From: a bacterium
Lineage (GTDB): Bacteria > Desulfobacterota > Desulfobulbia > Desulfobulbales > Desulfobulbaceae
Direction: 5' to 3'
Assembly: GCA_030538155.1 (NCBI GenBank)
Contig: JAUNUN010000011.1
Span: 16,447-66,783, forward strand
DNA: 50,337 nucleotides
A program made the position numbers and the translations under genes. This document shows, piece after piece, positions 1 through 9,050 of this stretch (position 1 is its first letter; each line of letters begins with the position of its first letter). The notes beneath the pieces are model-generated. The model was not told the origin of the DNA. It was given only the letters and a program-made list of their open reading frames with translations, and did no database searches.

Positions 1-32
1 GCCTGACAAGCGAGAATAATGGTATCTCTCAT
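1..32 (-). CDS. rpmG: 50S ribosomal protein L33, N-terminal fragment
   Basis: Only the first ten codons lie in the window. Read from 32 downward they give MRDTIILACQ, which resembles the start of L33 proteins of the Desulfobacterota (MRDxIxLAC, with the first zinc-ligand cysteine). L33 is a small protein of the large ribosomal subunit. The position just downstream of tuf on the same strand matches the common order tuf-rpmG-secE-nusG. The call rests on a very short peptide plus synteny; the rest of the gene is outside the window. Confidence 0.6.
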   Translation of the reverse strand, partial: MRDTIILACQ

Positions 33-55
33 TGTTGGTACCCGCCAGAGTGACA

Positions 56-79
56 GCAGCCGGGACAATGCCCGGCTGC
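56..79 (-). terminator. Stem-loop between tuf and rpmG
   Basis: A perfect 9-bp inverted repeat (GCAGCCGGG and its complement) with a 6-base loop lies between tuf and rpmG. No T-run follows on the minus strand, so it is not a classical intrinsic terminator. It may be a partial terminator, attenuator or processing hairpin that sets tuf against rpmG expression. Confidence 0.45.
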
Positions 80-119
80 CTACTTAAAACCTAATCCCGT
101 ACAGCAAGGATTAAAAATA

Positions 120-1310
120 TTATTCAACAATTTCACTGACTACGCCTGCACCCACGGTCCGACCGCCTTCACGAATGGCGAAACGAAGACCTGCTTCCAT
201 CGCTATCGGCGTGATCAGCTCTGCCGTAATGTGGATGTTATCACCAGGCATAACCATTTCCACGCCCTCATCCAGCGTGCACACTCCGGTTACGTCAGTG
301 GTACGAAAGTAAAACTGAGGACGATAGCCATTGAAGAAAGGCGTATGACGACCACCCTCTTCCTTGGTCAGAATATAGGCCTCAGCCTTGAATTTCTTGT
401 ACGGCTTAATTGAACCGGGCTTTGCCAGCACTTGACCACGCACTACATCCTCGCGCTTCACGCCGCGCAGAAGGGCGCCGATATTATCGCCGGCCTGACC
501 TTCATCCAAAAGCTTACGGAACATCTCAACGCCGGTACAGGTCGTCTTCGTGGTCGGGCGCACACCAACAATCTCAACTTCCTCGCCCACTTTGATGATG
601 CCACGCTCAACACGGCCCGTTGCAACTGTGCCGCGACCCGAGATGGAAAACACATCCTCAACCGGCATCAAAAACGGCTTGTCAATCGCGCGCGCAGGCT
701 GGGGAATATAGCTGTCAACAGCCTCCATCAACTCCAGAACACCCTTAGCCTTCTCCGGATCATCCGGGGCATTCAAGGCCTCCAGCGCTGAACCCTGGAT
801 GATAGGAATCTCATCGCCCGGAAAATCATACTTATCGAGCAGCTCGCGCAGCTCCATCTCCACAAGCTCAATCAGTTCGGGATCATCCACCATGTCGCAT
901 TTGTTCAGAAAAACAACAATGGCAGGCACACCAACCTGACGCGCCAGCAGGATATGCTCGCGGGTCTGCGGCATAGGGCCGTCGGTAGCGGCAACCACCA
1001 GAATCGCGCCGTCCATCTGGGCGGCACCGGTGATCATATTTTTGATATAGTCGGCATGGCCCGGGCAATCCACATGAGCATAGTGACGATTTGCCGTCTC
1101 ATACTCAACGTGTGAGGTGGCGATAGTGATGCCACGCTCCTTCTCTTCGGGTGCCTTATCAATCGCGCTGTAGTCAATAAACTTCGCCAGACCTTTCTTT
1201 GCAAGAACCTGCGTAATTGCCGCCGTCAAGGTCGTCTTACCATGATCAATGTGACCTATCGTCCCCACATTGACATGCGGCTTTTTCCGCTCAAACTTTT
1301 CCTTCGCCAT
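120..1310 (-). CDS. tuf: Elongation factor Tu
   Basis: EF-Tu is the GTPase that delivers aminoacyl-tRNA to the ribosomal A site. The 396-residue length is standard. The start [16 protein letters not shown] at 1310 is preceded by GGAG; an upstream in-frame start at 1370 would run into the tRNA and is rejected. The P-loop GHIDHGKTT, the switch-II motif DCPGHADY and the guanine-specificity motif NKCD are visible, followed by the two beta-barrel domains ending in RTVGAGVV. The gene lies 61 bases downstream of tRNA-Thr(GGT) and is probably co-transcribed with four tRNAs, as in the classical thrU-tyrU-glyT-thrT-tufB unit. An isoleucine replaces the usual valine in GHVDHGKT, a conservative change. 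Confidence 0.98.
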   Translation of the reverse strand: MAKEKFERKKPHVNVGTIGHIDHGKTTLTAAITQVLAKKGLAKFIDYSAIDKAPEEKERGITIATSHVEYETANRHYAHVDCPGHADYIKNMITGAAQMDGAILVVAATDGPMPQTREHILLARQVGVPAIVVFLNKCDMVDDPELIELVEMELRELLDKYDFPGDEIPIIQGSALEALNAPDDPEKAKGVLELMEAVDSYIPQPARAIDKPFLMPVEDVFSISGRGTVATGRVERGIIKVGEEVEIVGVRPTTKTTCTGVEMFRKLLDEGQAGDNIGALLRGVKREDVVRGQVLAKPGSIKPYKKFKAEAYILTKEEGGRHTPFFNGYRPQFYFRTTDVTGVCTLDEGVEMVMPGDNIHITAELITPIAMEAGLRFAIREGGRTVGAGVVSEIVE

Positions 1311-1371
1311 TTCATGTCTCCCTGGACAATGTTCAAAATTCAATCGACCTTGCGCGATTGACCAATGCAAT

Positions 1372-1446
1372 TGGAGCCCACGATCGGACTTGAACCGATG
1401 GCTTCCTCCTTACCAAGGAGGTACTCTACCACTGAGTTACGTGGGC
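1372..1446 (-). tRNA. tRNA-Thr (anticodon GGT)
   Basis: On the minus strand a full cloverleaf runs from GCCCACG to CGTGGGC plus TCCA. The anticodon stem CCTCC/GGAGG encloses a loop with GGT, so it reads ACC/ACU threonine codons. The 3' CCA is encoded. It is the last tRNA before tuf. Confidence 0.97.
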
Positions 1447-1476
1447 AATATGACTTGGCTGCAAGCGCCAGAACTA

Positions 1477-1552
1477 TGGAGCGGGAAACGAGACTCGAAC
1501 CCGCAACCCTCAGCTTGGAAGGCTGATGCTCTACCAATTGAGCTATTCCCGC
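1477..1552 (-). tRNA. tRNA-Gly (anticodon TCC)
   Basis: The minus strand shows a cloverleaf with acceptor GCGGGAA/TTCCCGC, T-arm GGTTCGAGTC and anticodon loop TTCCAAG, so it reads GGA/GGG glycine codons. The CCA end is encoded. It sits between tRNA-Tyr and tRNA-Thr(GGT). Confidence 0.97.
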
Positions 1553-1595
1553 CTTATCCCAGCCACACAGTATAGCATTGGCCAGGTGCCGGCAA

Positions 1596-1680
1596 TGGTG
1601 GAGGGGGGAGGATTCGAACCTCCGAAGGCTCCGCCGACAGATTTACAGTCTGTTCCCTTTGGCCGCTCGGGAACCCCTCC
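1596..1680 (-). tRNA. tRNA-Tyr (anticodon GTA)
   Basis: This 85-base tRNA has the long variable arm expected of bacterial tRNA-Tyr. The acceptor starts GGAGGGG, the anticodon loop CTGTAAA gives GTA, the T-arm is GGTTCGAATCC, and the CCA end is encoded. Confidence 0.97.
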
Positions 1681-1754
1681 ACGTGACTTGCAACTATAAA
1701 AATATGCAAGAAAGTATACTGACCTATTTAACCATTAATTGCAACAAGAAAAAA

Positions 1755-1830
1755 TGGAGCTGGCGATGGGACTTGAACCCGCAACCCCCTGATTACAAAT
1801 CAGGTGCTCTGCCAGTTGAGCTACGCCAGC
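1755..1830 (-). tRNA. tRNA-Thr (anticodon TGT)
   Basis: The minus strand shows acceptor GCTGGCG/CGCCAGC, anticodon loop TTTGTAA (TGT, reading ACA) and T-arm GGTTCAAGTCC, with encoded CCA. It is the first gene of the tRNA-tuf unit and begins just downstream of a good promoter. Confidence 0.97.
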
Positions 1831-1848
1831 CTATTCTTTAACTGCGCT

Positions 1849-1877
1849 TATCTATCGCGAAGATTAAAAAAAATCAA
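1849..1877 (-). promoter_or_regulatory. Promoter of the tRNA-tuf operon
   Basis: On the minus strand TTGATT (1872-1877) and TAGATA (1849-1854) are separated by 17 bases, a good sigma-70-type spacing. The predicted start falls a few bases before tRNA-Thr(TGT). It lies between that tRNA and the qmoC terminator, so tuf has its own unit. Confidence 0.55.
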
Positions 1878-1891
1878 GCTCTATATAACAT

Positions 1892-1921
1892 AAAAAACCG
1901 GGAACCTCATGGTTCCCGGTT
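1892..1921 (-). terminator. Intrinsic terminator after qmoC
   Basis: An 11-bp perfect stem (AACCGGGAACC and complement) with a 4-base loop is followed on the minus strand by a run of six T. It lies 27 bases beyond the qmoC stop and ends the qmo operon before the tRNA-tuf promoter. Confidence 0.9.
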
Positions 1922-1948
1922 AAAATTGCCTTGAAAAGGCCGTAGTTC

Positions 1949-3157
1949 CTAGTCGTTGAGCGGATTTTTCACATAGGCGGACTGGCGGTAGCGTTCAAAT
2001 GCGTACGCAGTGGTCCGATAGACAATGTGGGCAAACTTGCTGTATGGCAGATACAGGAAGAGCATAACCACGGACACCAGATGCAGGTAATAGATGATGT
2101 AGCCAAGTGATGGCAGACTGACAACCCGCAGCAACTCCGCAGCCAGGCCGGTGACGCCGACAGCGGCGATAATCCAGATGTAGAACCAGTCGTAGAAGGT
2201 ATTTTTGGCCTTGCCTTCGGCCTCCATTTTTTTGCGGTTCTTCCACAGAACGACAATACCGAAGATCATGGCCACGGCGGCAACGTTGGCAAGCCACTTC
2301 ACCGGGTTCCACAGAGAAATCGGACCATGCAGGGATGGGAAAAAGATGCCGAAAACATCATTTTTTACCATGGAGTAAATGGTCACGAAGAAGAGTGCAA
2401 TAAAGGCTAGCATCAAAGGTTTATGACCGCGCACCCTGCTGTTGTTTTCCCCGCACTCCTCAAAACGTTTATGCTGCACAATCTCGACGAGGGACGGCCA
2501 GAGAAACTCCTTTACAAACTGGACGATGCCCGGCCGGTAGCCTACTTCACCCTGATTGAGTGAGGCTGACATGCCACGCCACATCACACTAACGCCCTTG
2601 TACAGGGAGTAGACCGCGATGCCGACCGCAGTCAGCATGATGATATCAATAAAGAGCACGTTCTTGGAGAGCAGGTGAAAGTCCCAATGACCAAAAAACT
2701 GCTGGTAACCGACTTTGGCGAAATGCTCGCCGGCAGGAATGCGCATGCCGCCGGAAATGATCCACATAAAAAAGACAACCAGAGCAGGAATCCCTACCAA
2801 GGTGGGCAAATTTTTAATTGAAGTACACATTCTGGCCAAGGATTGCGGCCAGCCAAGACTAGTATACACATGGGCACGAATAGCGCCGAGCACATCGCCA
2901 GGCCGTGCGCCACGCGGGCACATGACTGTACAGTCGCCACAGTGGTGACACAAAAATACGTTGGGGTCGTTGACCAGTTTCTCTTTTAGGCCCCACTGCG
3001 CATAAATCATTTCACGGCGAGGGAAAGGGCTGCCATCGGTAGATAGCGGGCAAGCGACTGAACAGGTGGCGCATTGATAGCACTGTTTCAGCGTATCACC
3101 GCCCGCCTCCTTCATGGCCTGTATAAATTCACGGTCCGGTTGCACGTTCATTGACAT
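1949..3157 (-). CDS. qmoC: Quinone-interacting membrane-bound oxidoreductase subunit QmoC
   Basis: QmoC is the membrane subunit of the Qmo complex, which passes electrons between menaquinone and APS reductase. The 402-residue protein has two 4Fe-4S motifs near the N-terminus (CYQCATCSVACP at about 26 and CHHCGDCTVMCP at about 70), as in HdrC. A membrane domain of about six hydrophobic segments follows, of the type that carries haem b in HdrE/NarI-like proteins. The start MSMNVQPD at 3157 has GGAGG directly upstream. It is the last gene of qmoABC, 112 bases after qmoB, and is closed by a strong terminator. Confidence 0.95.
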   Translation of the reverse strand: MSMNVQPDREFIQAMKEAGGDTLKQCYQCATCSVACPLSTDGSPFPRREMIYAQWGLKEKLVNDPNVFLCHHCGDCTVMCPRGARPGDVLGAIRAHVYTSLGWPQSLARMCTSIKNLPTLVGIPALVVFFMWIISGGMRIPAGEHFAKVGYQQFFGHWDFHLLSKNVLFIDIIMLTAVGIAVYSLYKGVSVMWRGMSASLNQGEVGYRPGIVQFVKEFLWPSLVEIVQHKRFEECGENNSRVRGHKPLMLAFIALFFVTIYSMVKNDVFGIFFPSLHGPISLWNPVKWLANVAAVAMIFGIVVLWKNRKKMEAEGKAKNTFYDWFYIWIIAAVGVTGLAAELLRVVSLPSLGYIIYYLHLVSVVMLFLYLPYSKFAHIVYRTTAYAFERYRQSAYVKNPLND

Positions 3158-3269
3158 TGGTTCCTCCTCTGACGAGCGGTAATATTCTTTATATCTAAAA
3201 ATTTATTGGGTTCGGTGGAGTCAAGCCGCCAGGTCAAACACCCGACGGCTCACACAGTTCCACGCCTGA

Positions 3270-5522
3270 TCAGAAGCCCTTGAAGGGGTTGGGACCCATG
3301 GCGATGATCTCTTCCACAAATTCGTCGATGATTGCCGGGATCTTATCGTAATCGGAAATGGCAATCTCGCGCACCCCGCAACGCTCCGGCTCAAGGCCCA
3401 ACGAGCCCAGGGTTTCACCAATATTCTCCATGCGGCGGGTGGCGATTTCAGAGCCCTTTGCAAAATGGCATTGGTAATCGTCACCGTACTTGCAACCAAG
3501 AAGCAGTGCGCCATCCATACCTGCAGACATGGCGTCCTTAATCCAGACCATGTTGACCGAACCCAGGCAACGCACCGGAATAAAGCGAACCAACCTGTTG
3601 AGCTTGTTGCGATGCATGCCCGACATATCAAGTGCCGGGTAAGCATCGTTTTCGCACACGAAAACGGCGATGCGCAGTTTGTCCTCATCATCGTCCGGCA
3701 CTTCTATGGCTTTCACCATGGAGCCGATCATGTCGATATTGTAGTCTGCGAAATTGATGATGCGCTCAGGACAAGCGCCCATACAGGTGCCGCAGCGACG
3801 GCAACGCGTTGGATTGGGCAGCGGTGTGCCCTTCTCGTCATCGTCAAGGGCGCCAAAGGGACACTCTTCGGTGCAGCGCTTGCACTGGGTGCAGCGCTGG
3901 AAGAAGAACTCCGGAAAGGTCATATCGCCGGAGCGCGGATGCACTGCAACACCCCGGTTTGCGGATTCGATACACTGAATCGCCTTCAATGCCGCGCCAG
4001 TAGCATCGTCAATGGTCTCTTCCATGGTCTCGGCCTTGCGTACGCCACCGCAAGCATAGACGCCGGTACGCCGGGTCTCGTAGGGGAAGCAGACAAAGTT
4101 TGAGTCGGCGTAGCCGTCAAAGAGATCCAGATCGCTGAAACCGGGGCCCTGGCGATAAGCCAGGTTGGCCACGGCCTTATCCAGCGTGGTCGGCACCATG
4201 CCCGCAGCCAGCACCACCATGTCCACTTCAAGGCGCAGATCTTCACCAAGCAGGGTATCCTCCACAGACACTGCAGCACCAGTACCGCTCTCCTCGACCT
4301 TGGTCACTGAACCTTTGGTCATGTAGACGCCATCTTTGGACTGCATGGCCTTATAGTACAGTTCTGCATTGCCGGGAGTACGCATGTGCTGATAGAGGAT
4401 ATAGGCCTGACCGTCCTCGGGGTTGTCTTCCACCACATAGTTGGCCTGCTTGAGCGCCACCATGGAGGTAACCGAGTTACAGTAGGGGAAATCCTGGTCT
4501 TTATCCTTGCCCCCGGGGCTCTGGACAAAGGCGACCCGTGCCGGCACCTTGCCGTTTTTGGCAAGCTTTTCGAACTCGGCGTTGGTTACTACGGCCTTGA
4601 TTGAACCGTAACCAAGATGTTCAAATTCATCCACCTTGGCCGGAGTCCAGCCAGTGGCTATAACCACTGCACCGAAGAGTTCGCCATCCGGATTAAGGGC
4701 GGTGTACTTCTTCATGCCCTTGTTCGGGTCTTCCATCTCGCCGCTTGCGATCTGATCCTGCTGTTCAACAGTAACTCGAGCCGGAGCATCCCATTCGGTC
4801 TTTTCCCCAGCCTTTTTGAAGGTAACATTGAACTGGCCGGGCGCACCGGCAACACGAGCAACTTCAGTGCCGGTTTTGATGGTAATCTTGGCATTGCCGC
4901 TCACTTCTGCAACGAGCTGCTCTATGGACGGCTCTTCTAAAGTCGCATAGGGGTAGGCGGTAGGAAACATCTTCCGCCAGCCCAAGGCCTTACCGCCCAA
5001 GACTGCATCTTTTTCAACCAATGTAACCTCATATCCAGCAGCAGCGGCTTCCTTGGCTGCAGTCAAACCAGCAAGGCCACCACCCATGACGAGGATTTTC
5101 TTGGAAATGCTTTCGAGTTTATACGGTACGGGCAATGCTGTTTTCTGAGCCCTGGTGACTGCCATGCGTACATAGTCGGCACCAAGCTCCTGCAAAAACT
5201 CATCCACTTCACCGCCTTCAGCCGCATCACCAGCCGTCCAGGCCACCTGCTCGCGCAGATTACCGCGTACGGTGATAGTGCCTTCACCAAAGTCAAACTC
5301 CTTTTGCATAACCCGGGGAGAACAGGCGCAAACAACAAAGGTGTTGACTCCTTTTTCCTTAGCGTCATTTTCCAAAAAAGCCCGGCCGTCGTCACCGCAG
5401 AGGTAGGCATGCTCCTGCATCTCCATGCCGGTTTCGGAAGCGGCAGCCTTCAGGCCTTCCACATCCAAAACCTCGCCGATGCCGCAACCAGTGCAGAGAT
5501 ACGCTCCATATACCTTATCCAT
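3270..5522 (-). CDS. qmoB: Quinone-interacting membrane-bound oxidoreductase subunit QmoB
   Basis: QmoB is a soluble flavoprotein subunit of the Qmo complex, related to HdrA. The 750-residue chain shows an N-terminal cysteine region (CTGCGIGEV, about 10-20), an FAD-binding glycine motif GGGLAGLTAA (about 147-156), and two ferredoxin-type clusters (CTQCKRCTEECP and CRRCGTCMGACP, about 544-586). A C-terminal MvhD/FrhD-like domain with conserved cysteines follows. This is the usual QmoB architecture and length. The start has AGGAGG upstream. It follows qmoA by 12 bases and precedes qmoC. In current models Qmo may work by electron confurcation with AprBA; that is family knowledge, not shown by the sequence. 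Confidence 0.96.
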   Translation of the reverse strand: MDKVYGAYLCTGCGIGEVLDVEGLKAAASETGMEMQEHAYLCGDDGRAFLENDAKEKGVNTFVVCACSPRVMQKEFDFGEGTITVRGNLREQVAWTAGDAAEGGEVDEFLQELGADYVRMAVTRAQKTALPVPYKLESISKKILVMGGGLAGLTAAKEAAAAGYEVTLVEKDAVLGGKALGWRKMFPTAYPYATLEEPSIEQLVAEVSGNAKITIKTGTEVARVAGAPGQFNVTFKKAGEKTEWDAPARVTVEQQDQIASGEMEDPNKGMKKYTALNPDGELFGAVVIATGWTPAKVDEFEHLGYGSIKAVVTNAEFEKLAKNGKVPARVAFVQSPGGKDKDQDFPYCNSVTSMVALKQANYVVEDNPEDGQAYILYQHMRTPGNAELYYKAMQSKDGVYMTKGSVTKVEESGTGAAVSVEDTLLGEDLRLEVDMVVLAAGMVPTTLDKAVANLAYRQGPGFSDLDLFDGYADSNFVCFPYETRRTGVYACGGVRKAETMEETIDDATGAALKAIQCIESANRGVAVHPRSGDMTFPEFFFQRCTQCKRCTEECPFGALDDDEKGTPLPNPTRCRRCGTCMGACPERIINFADYNIDMIGSMVKAIEVPDDDEDKLRIAVFVCENDAYPALDMSGMHRNKLNRLVRFIPVRCLGSVNMVWIKDAMSAGMDGALLLGCKYGDDYQCHFAKGSEIATRRMENIGETLGSLGLEPERCGVREIAISDYDKIPAIIDEFVEEIIAMGPNPFKGF

Positions 5523-5534
5523 TGCCTAGTCCTC

Positions 5535-6788
5535 CTAGCGTCCGATCTGAATTGCTTTAAGGGCTGCAGCGGTGGATGATTGACCGCTGGTGTAGACATC
5601 AACTGCCGACTTGGCGCATCCGGCAGCGATCATCCCCTTCTCAGGCTCAGAAACCACAAAACCGTTACCATCGATGGTAAGGCCAAAGGTCTTGCCCGCT
5701 TCACCCAGTGCCGGCTGCATACCGGTTGCCAGGATACACAGATCCACCTTCTGGCTCACCTTGTTGGCAGTAAGCGCATTCTCAGCCATGACAGTCACCC
5801 CGCCATCACGATCGGCAACGATGTCGGCCACCTTGCCCTTAATAAAGGTGGTATTGGCATCGTCCATGAATTTTGCGCGGAAGTGCTCGTATTTGCCGGG
5901 CGTACGCAGATCAATGTAGAAGACATAGATCTTGGCTTCAGGGTACTGCGCGCGGATGTAGGAGATCTGCTTGAAGGTCGCCATGCAGCAGATGTAGGAG
6001 CAGTGCTCAAGGTGATTCTCATCCCGAGAGCCGGCGCACTGTACAAAGGCAAAGGATTCAGGCTCCTTGTTATCGCCTGGGCGAAGAATCTTGCCCTGGG
6101 TGGGGCCATTTTCCGCAGCCAAACGCTCCATCATCATATTGGTAATGATGGCAGGAGAACTGTTGAAATTGAGTTGAGTAATCTTGTCCGCATCATACGG
6201 ATTCCAACCTGTCGACCAGATAATGGAGCTGACCTGCAGGGTAAAGCTCTTGGGCTGCATATCCAGCTCTACCGCGTCGTACTTGCAAGCAGATTTAATG
6301 GCTTCAAGTGTGGCGCTTGAACAGGCCTCCTTATTCAAAATAAAGCGACGCGGAAATGCCATCTCATGGGGCAGATTCACTGCCTTGATCTTGCTCATGC
6401 CAAAGTTGAAGGGATTGTCGACCTCATCCGTACAGACGACCGCGCAGTCGCCGCAGGCCGTGCAGTTTGCGTTGATATACCGCGGTGCGGTTTCAAGCGT
6501 TACTTCATAGTTGCCGGGACCGCCACTGACAGAGGTAACTTTGGTGAGTGTATAGGTTCTGATTCTGCGGTTATCCTTGATGCGTTTGAAGTTGATCTCC
6601 AGCCCGCAGGTTGGGGGACAGAGCTTGGGAAAATATTGATTGAGCTGTGCGACCCGACCGCCCAGATAGGCGTTCTGTTCGACAAGAAATACATCGCTGC
6701 CGACTTCGGCTGCTTCCAAAGCCGCGGTAAGTCCACTGATACCGCCGCCCACAACCAAGACCGCACCATTGCCTGCAGTGTCACTCAT
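5535..6788 (-). CDS. qmoA: Quinone-interacting membrane-bound oxidoreductase subunit QmoA
   Basis: QmoA is the second HdrA-like flavoprotein of the Qmo complex. The 417-residue chain begins with an FAD/NAD-type Rossmann motif (VVGGGISGLTAALEA, about 11-25). It has the HdrA-like segment NQYFPKLCPPTCG near 50-63 and a cysteine group CTACGDCAVVC near 112-122, and ends with GCAKSAVDVYTSGQSS, the FAD-contacting C-terminal region. A GGAGG site precedes the start. It is the first gene of qmoABC and follows the aprA terminator, so it needs either read-through from aprBA or its own promoter in 6789-6904. Confidence 0.95.
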   Translation of the reverse strand: MSDTAGNGAVLVVGGGISGLTAALEAAEVGSDVFLVEQNAYLGGRVAQLNQYFPKLCPPTCGLEINFKRIKDNRRIRTYTLTKVTSVSGGPGNYEVTLETAPRYINANCTACGDCAVVCTDEVDNPFNFGMSKIKAVNLPHEMAFPRRFILNKEACSSATLEAIKSACKYDAVELDMQPKSFTLQVSSIIWSTGWNPYDADKITQLNFNSSPAIITNMMMERLAAENGPTQGKILRPGDNKEPESFAFVQCAGSRDENHLEHCSYICCMATFKQISYIRAQYPEAKIYVFYIDLRTPGKYEHFRAKFMDDANTTFIKGKVADIVADRDGGVTVMAENALTANKVSQKVDLCILATGMQPALGEAGKTFGLTIDGNGFVVSEPEKGMIAAGCAKSAVDVYTSGQSSTAAALKAIQIGR

Positions 6789-6883
6789 GCCAGACCTCCA
6801 TAAACTGCTGGTATTGATGAAAGGTGATTGCCGGTAAAAAAGAATAGAACGAAGGAAAATTACTTCATCCGTTGATGCAACTC

Positions 6884-6900
6884 AAACAAAAACGTTGTTT
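6884..6900. promoter_or_regulatory. Palindrome upstream of qmoA
   Basis: A 17-base inverted repeat (AAACAA, five bases, TTGTTT) lies between the aprA terminator and qmoA. The spacing and the TTGTTT half-site are compatible with a dimeric repressor or activator such as the redox or CRP/FNR-type regulators of sulfate reducers. The regulator cannot be named from sequence, and chance occurrence in AT-rich DNA is possible. Confidence 0.3.
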
Positions 6901-6904
6901 ATAC

Positions 6905-6940
6905 AAAAAAACTCCAGACTCCGGGCGGAGTCTGGAGTTT
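6905..6940 (-). terminator. Intrinsic terminator after aprA
   Basis: A 12-bp perfect stem (ACTCCAGACTCC and complement; 14 bp with flanking A/T pairs) with a GCCC loop on the minus strand is followed by a T-run. It lies about 30 bases beyond the aprA stop and separates aprBA from qmoABC. Confidence 0.92.
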
Positions 6941-6968
6941 CGTTGCACCGATCAGGAAAGGCGTAGGA

Positions 6969-8984
6969 TTAGATCCAAGGCTCTGTCTCGATGATGTTGA
7001 TGCAATCTACCTTCTCGCACTTCCACTCCTTGGTCTTGGGATCAAAGGTGGAGTTGACGAAAACCTTCCAGTTCTCATCGTCGCAGGTCGGGTAGTCAGA
7101 GCGATAGTAGAAGCCCGGATAACGAGATTCCTTCCGGAACTCGATGTGACGGATGTGGGTCTCTACACACCAGATGCGGTGGTAGTTTTCCCAGGCACGC
7201 AGCAACTCGTGCAGGTCACCGGCTGCCATCTTTTCGGCGTCTTCGCGGAGCAGACGGAGCAGATCCAGACAGATGTTGAGCAACTTGCCGGAGGTCATGT
7301 AGTAGGTGGCTACGCCGCCGCCGTACTCGTCGGTGGCCTTCATCAGACGCATCATCAGGCCGGCAGGCTTGACATAGTTCGGGTTTACATCAGCAGCAGT
7401 GGACGCATCCTTGAACTGATGATAGAGACGAACCGGTGCGTAAATCTCGTCAGCCAGCTCCTGAGGAGTTTGTGCTAATTCAGGTTTGAAATCAGCATTG
7501 TCACGGCAGTACTTCACCATCTGCTTAGCGCAGATGCGGCCTTCGGCGTGGGAGCCGGAGGAGAACTTGTGACCGGATGCACCAACACCGTCGCCAGAAG
7601 TAAAGAGGCCGTTCACCGTGGTCATGCGGTTGTAGCCCCACTTGTACTGATGCGAACGCGGGCCGTCTATTGCAGGAACCCAATCCTCATCCGGGCCAGA
7701 GGTCCAGATGCCGCAGCAGCCGGAGTGCGAACCCAGCATGTACGGTTCGGTCGGCATGATTTCAGAGCCAACCTTCTCGGGCTCGATGTTCATACCGGCC
7801 CACAGCCCAGCCTGGCCAACGGACATATCGAGGAAGTTTTCCCATGCTTCAGACTCATAGGCCTTCCACATCCTCTTCACTGCTTTCTCGTCTTTGCCGG
7901 CAGCGCGCTCGGCATCTAGGAAGGCGTTCAGAGCAACATCAGTGGCCATATAGATCGGTCCACGGCCAGCCTTCAACTCGTTGAGCATCAGGTGGTTACG
8001 CAGGCAGGTCGGGGTAACTGCAGACTGACCATAAGGCATAAACTTGGCCAATTCTTCCTTTACCTCGGGGCTGTTGGCGTAGAACTCGCCCAGACCGTTT
8101 TGCACTTTGGCCTTGAATAGGAGGAACCATGCGCCAACCGGGCCATAACCATCCTTAAAGCGGGACGGTGTGAAACGGTTTTCCATCATGGTCAGGGTTG
8201 CGCCGACCTGGGCACACATGGTGTAGGTGGAACCAGCGTTCCATACCGGATACCATGCACGGCCCTTGCCTTCTCCAGTGGAGCGCGGGCGGAAGATGTT
8301 TACCGCGCCGCCGCAGGCTACCATGGCGGTTTTACAGGTATATACGTGTACTTTGTTCTCGCGGGTGGAGAAACCAACAGCACCGGCAATAGTGTTTTCT
8401 TTGTTCTTGTCGAGCAGCATCTTGACGATGAATACACGCTCGTGGATATTCTCCTCGCCCAGTGCCTTTTTGGCAGGTTCTGCAACGATCGGCTTGTAGG
8501 ATTCACCGTTGATCATGATCTGCCACTTACCGGTCCGAACCGGGGTACCACCCTCGCGCAGGCTTTTGGCAGGCTTATCGCCAGCCATGTTGCTGCCGTC
8601 TTCGCCGCGTTTCCAGATGGGCAGACCCCACTCTTCAAACAGCTTTACGGACTCGTCCACGTGACGGCCGAGGTCATAGATCAGGTCTTCACGAACAACG
8701 CCCATCAGGTCGTTACGGACCATCTTGACATAGTCTTCGATGGCGTTTTCGCCGATGTAGGTGTTGATGGCGGAAAGCCCCTGGGCAACCGCACCTGAGC
8801 GCTCCAAAGAAGCTTTGTCGACCAGAATGATCTTCATATCTTCCGGCGCCCACTTCTTGATCTCGAAAGCGGTACCACAGGCAGCCATACCGCCGCCCAC
8901 GATCAGCACATCACAGCTGTGCTCTACGATTTCCGGATCTACAACTGCTTCGAGCTCGCCTTTCGGCTTATTTGGCAATGCCAT
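6969..8984 (-). CDS. aprA: Adenylylsulfate reductase, alpha subunit
   Basis: AprA is the FAD subunit of dissimilatory APS reductase, which converts APS to sulfite and AMP in the cytoplasm. The 671-residue length is normal. The FAD-binding motif VGGGMAACGTAFEI lies near 29-42. Family blocks such as GLPIWKRGEDGSN, NRFTPSRFKDGYGP and SGCCGIWTSGPDEDWVPAIDG are intact; the last belongs to the conserved substrate-side region. The C-terminus ends in VDCINIIETEPWI. The gene follows aprB by 66 bases and is closed by a strong terminator. The protein looks like the reductive-type AprA of Desulfobulbales. Start MALPNKP has GGAG upstream. Confidence 0.98.
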   Translation of the reverse strand: MALPNKPKGELEAVVDPEIVEHSCDVLIVGGGMAACGTAFEIKKWAPEDMKIILVDKASLERSGAVAQGLSAINTYIGENAIEDYVKMVRNDLMGVVREDLIYDLGRHVDESVKLFEEWGLPIWKRGEDGSNMAGDKPAKSLREGGTPVRTGKWQIMINGESYKPIVAEPAKKALGEENIHERVFIVKMLLDKNKENTIAGAVGFSTRENKVHVYTCKTAMVACGGAVNIFRPRSTGEGKGRAWYPVWNAGSTYTMCAQVGATLTMMENRFTPSRFKDGYGPVGAWFLLFKAKVQNGLGEFYANSPEVKEELAKFMPYGQSAVTPTCLRNHLMLNELKAGRGPIYMATDVALNAFLDAERAAGKDEKAVKRMWKAYESEAWENFLDMSVGQAGLWAGMNIEPEKVGSEIMPTEPYMLGSHSGCCGIWTSGPDEDWVPAIDGPRSHQYKWGYNRMTTVNGLFTSGDGVGASGHKFSSGSHAEGRICAKQMVKYCRDNADFKPELAQTPQELADEIYAPVRLYHQFKDASTAADVNPNYVKPAGLMMRLMKATDEYGGGVATYYMTSGKLLNICLDLLRLLREDAEKMAAGDLHELLRAWENYHRIWCVETHIRHIEFRKESRYPGFYYRSDYPTCDDENWKVFVNSTFDPKTKEWKCEKVDCINIIETEPWI

Positions 8985-9050
8985 AGTATTTTCTCCTTGT
9001 TACGTTCTGTAAGCAAAAAAGTTCCTAAAGTATTGAGCCTTCAGACAAGC

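Noticed and set aside
3465..4103. Plus-strand open frame of 212 codons
   Set aside because: Antisense to qmoB and rich in histidine/arginine from reverse-strand codon bias.
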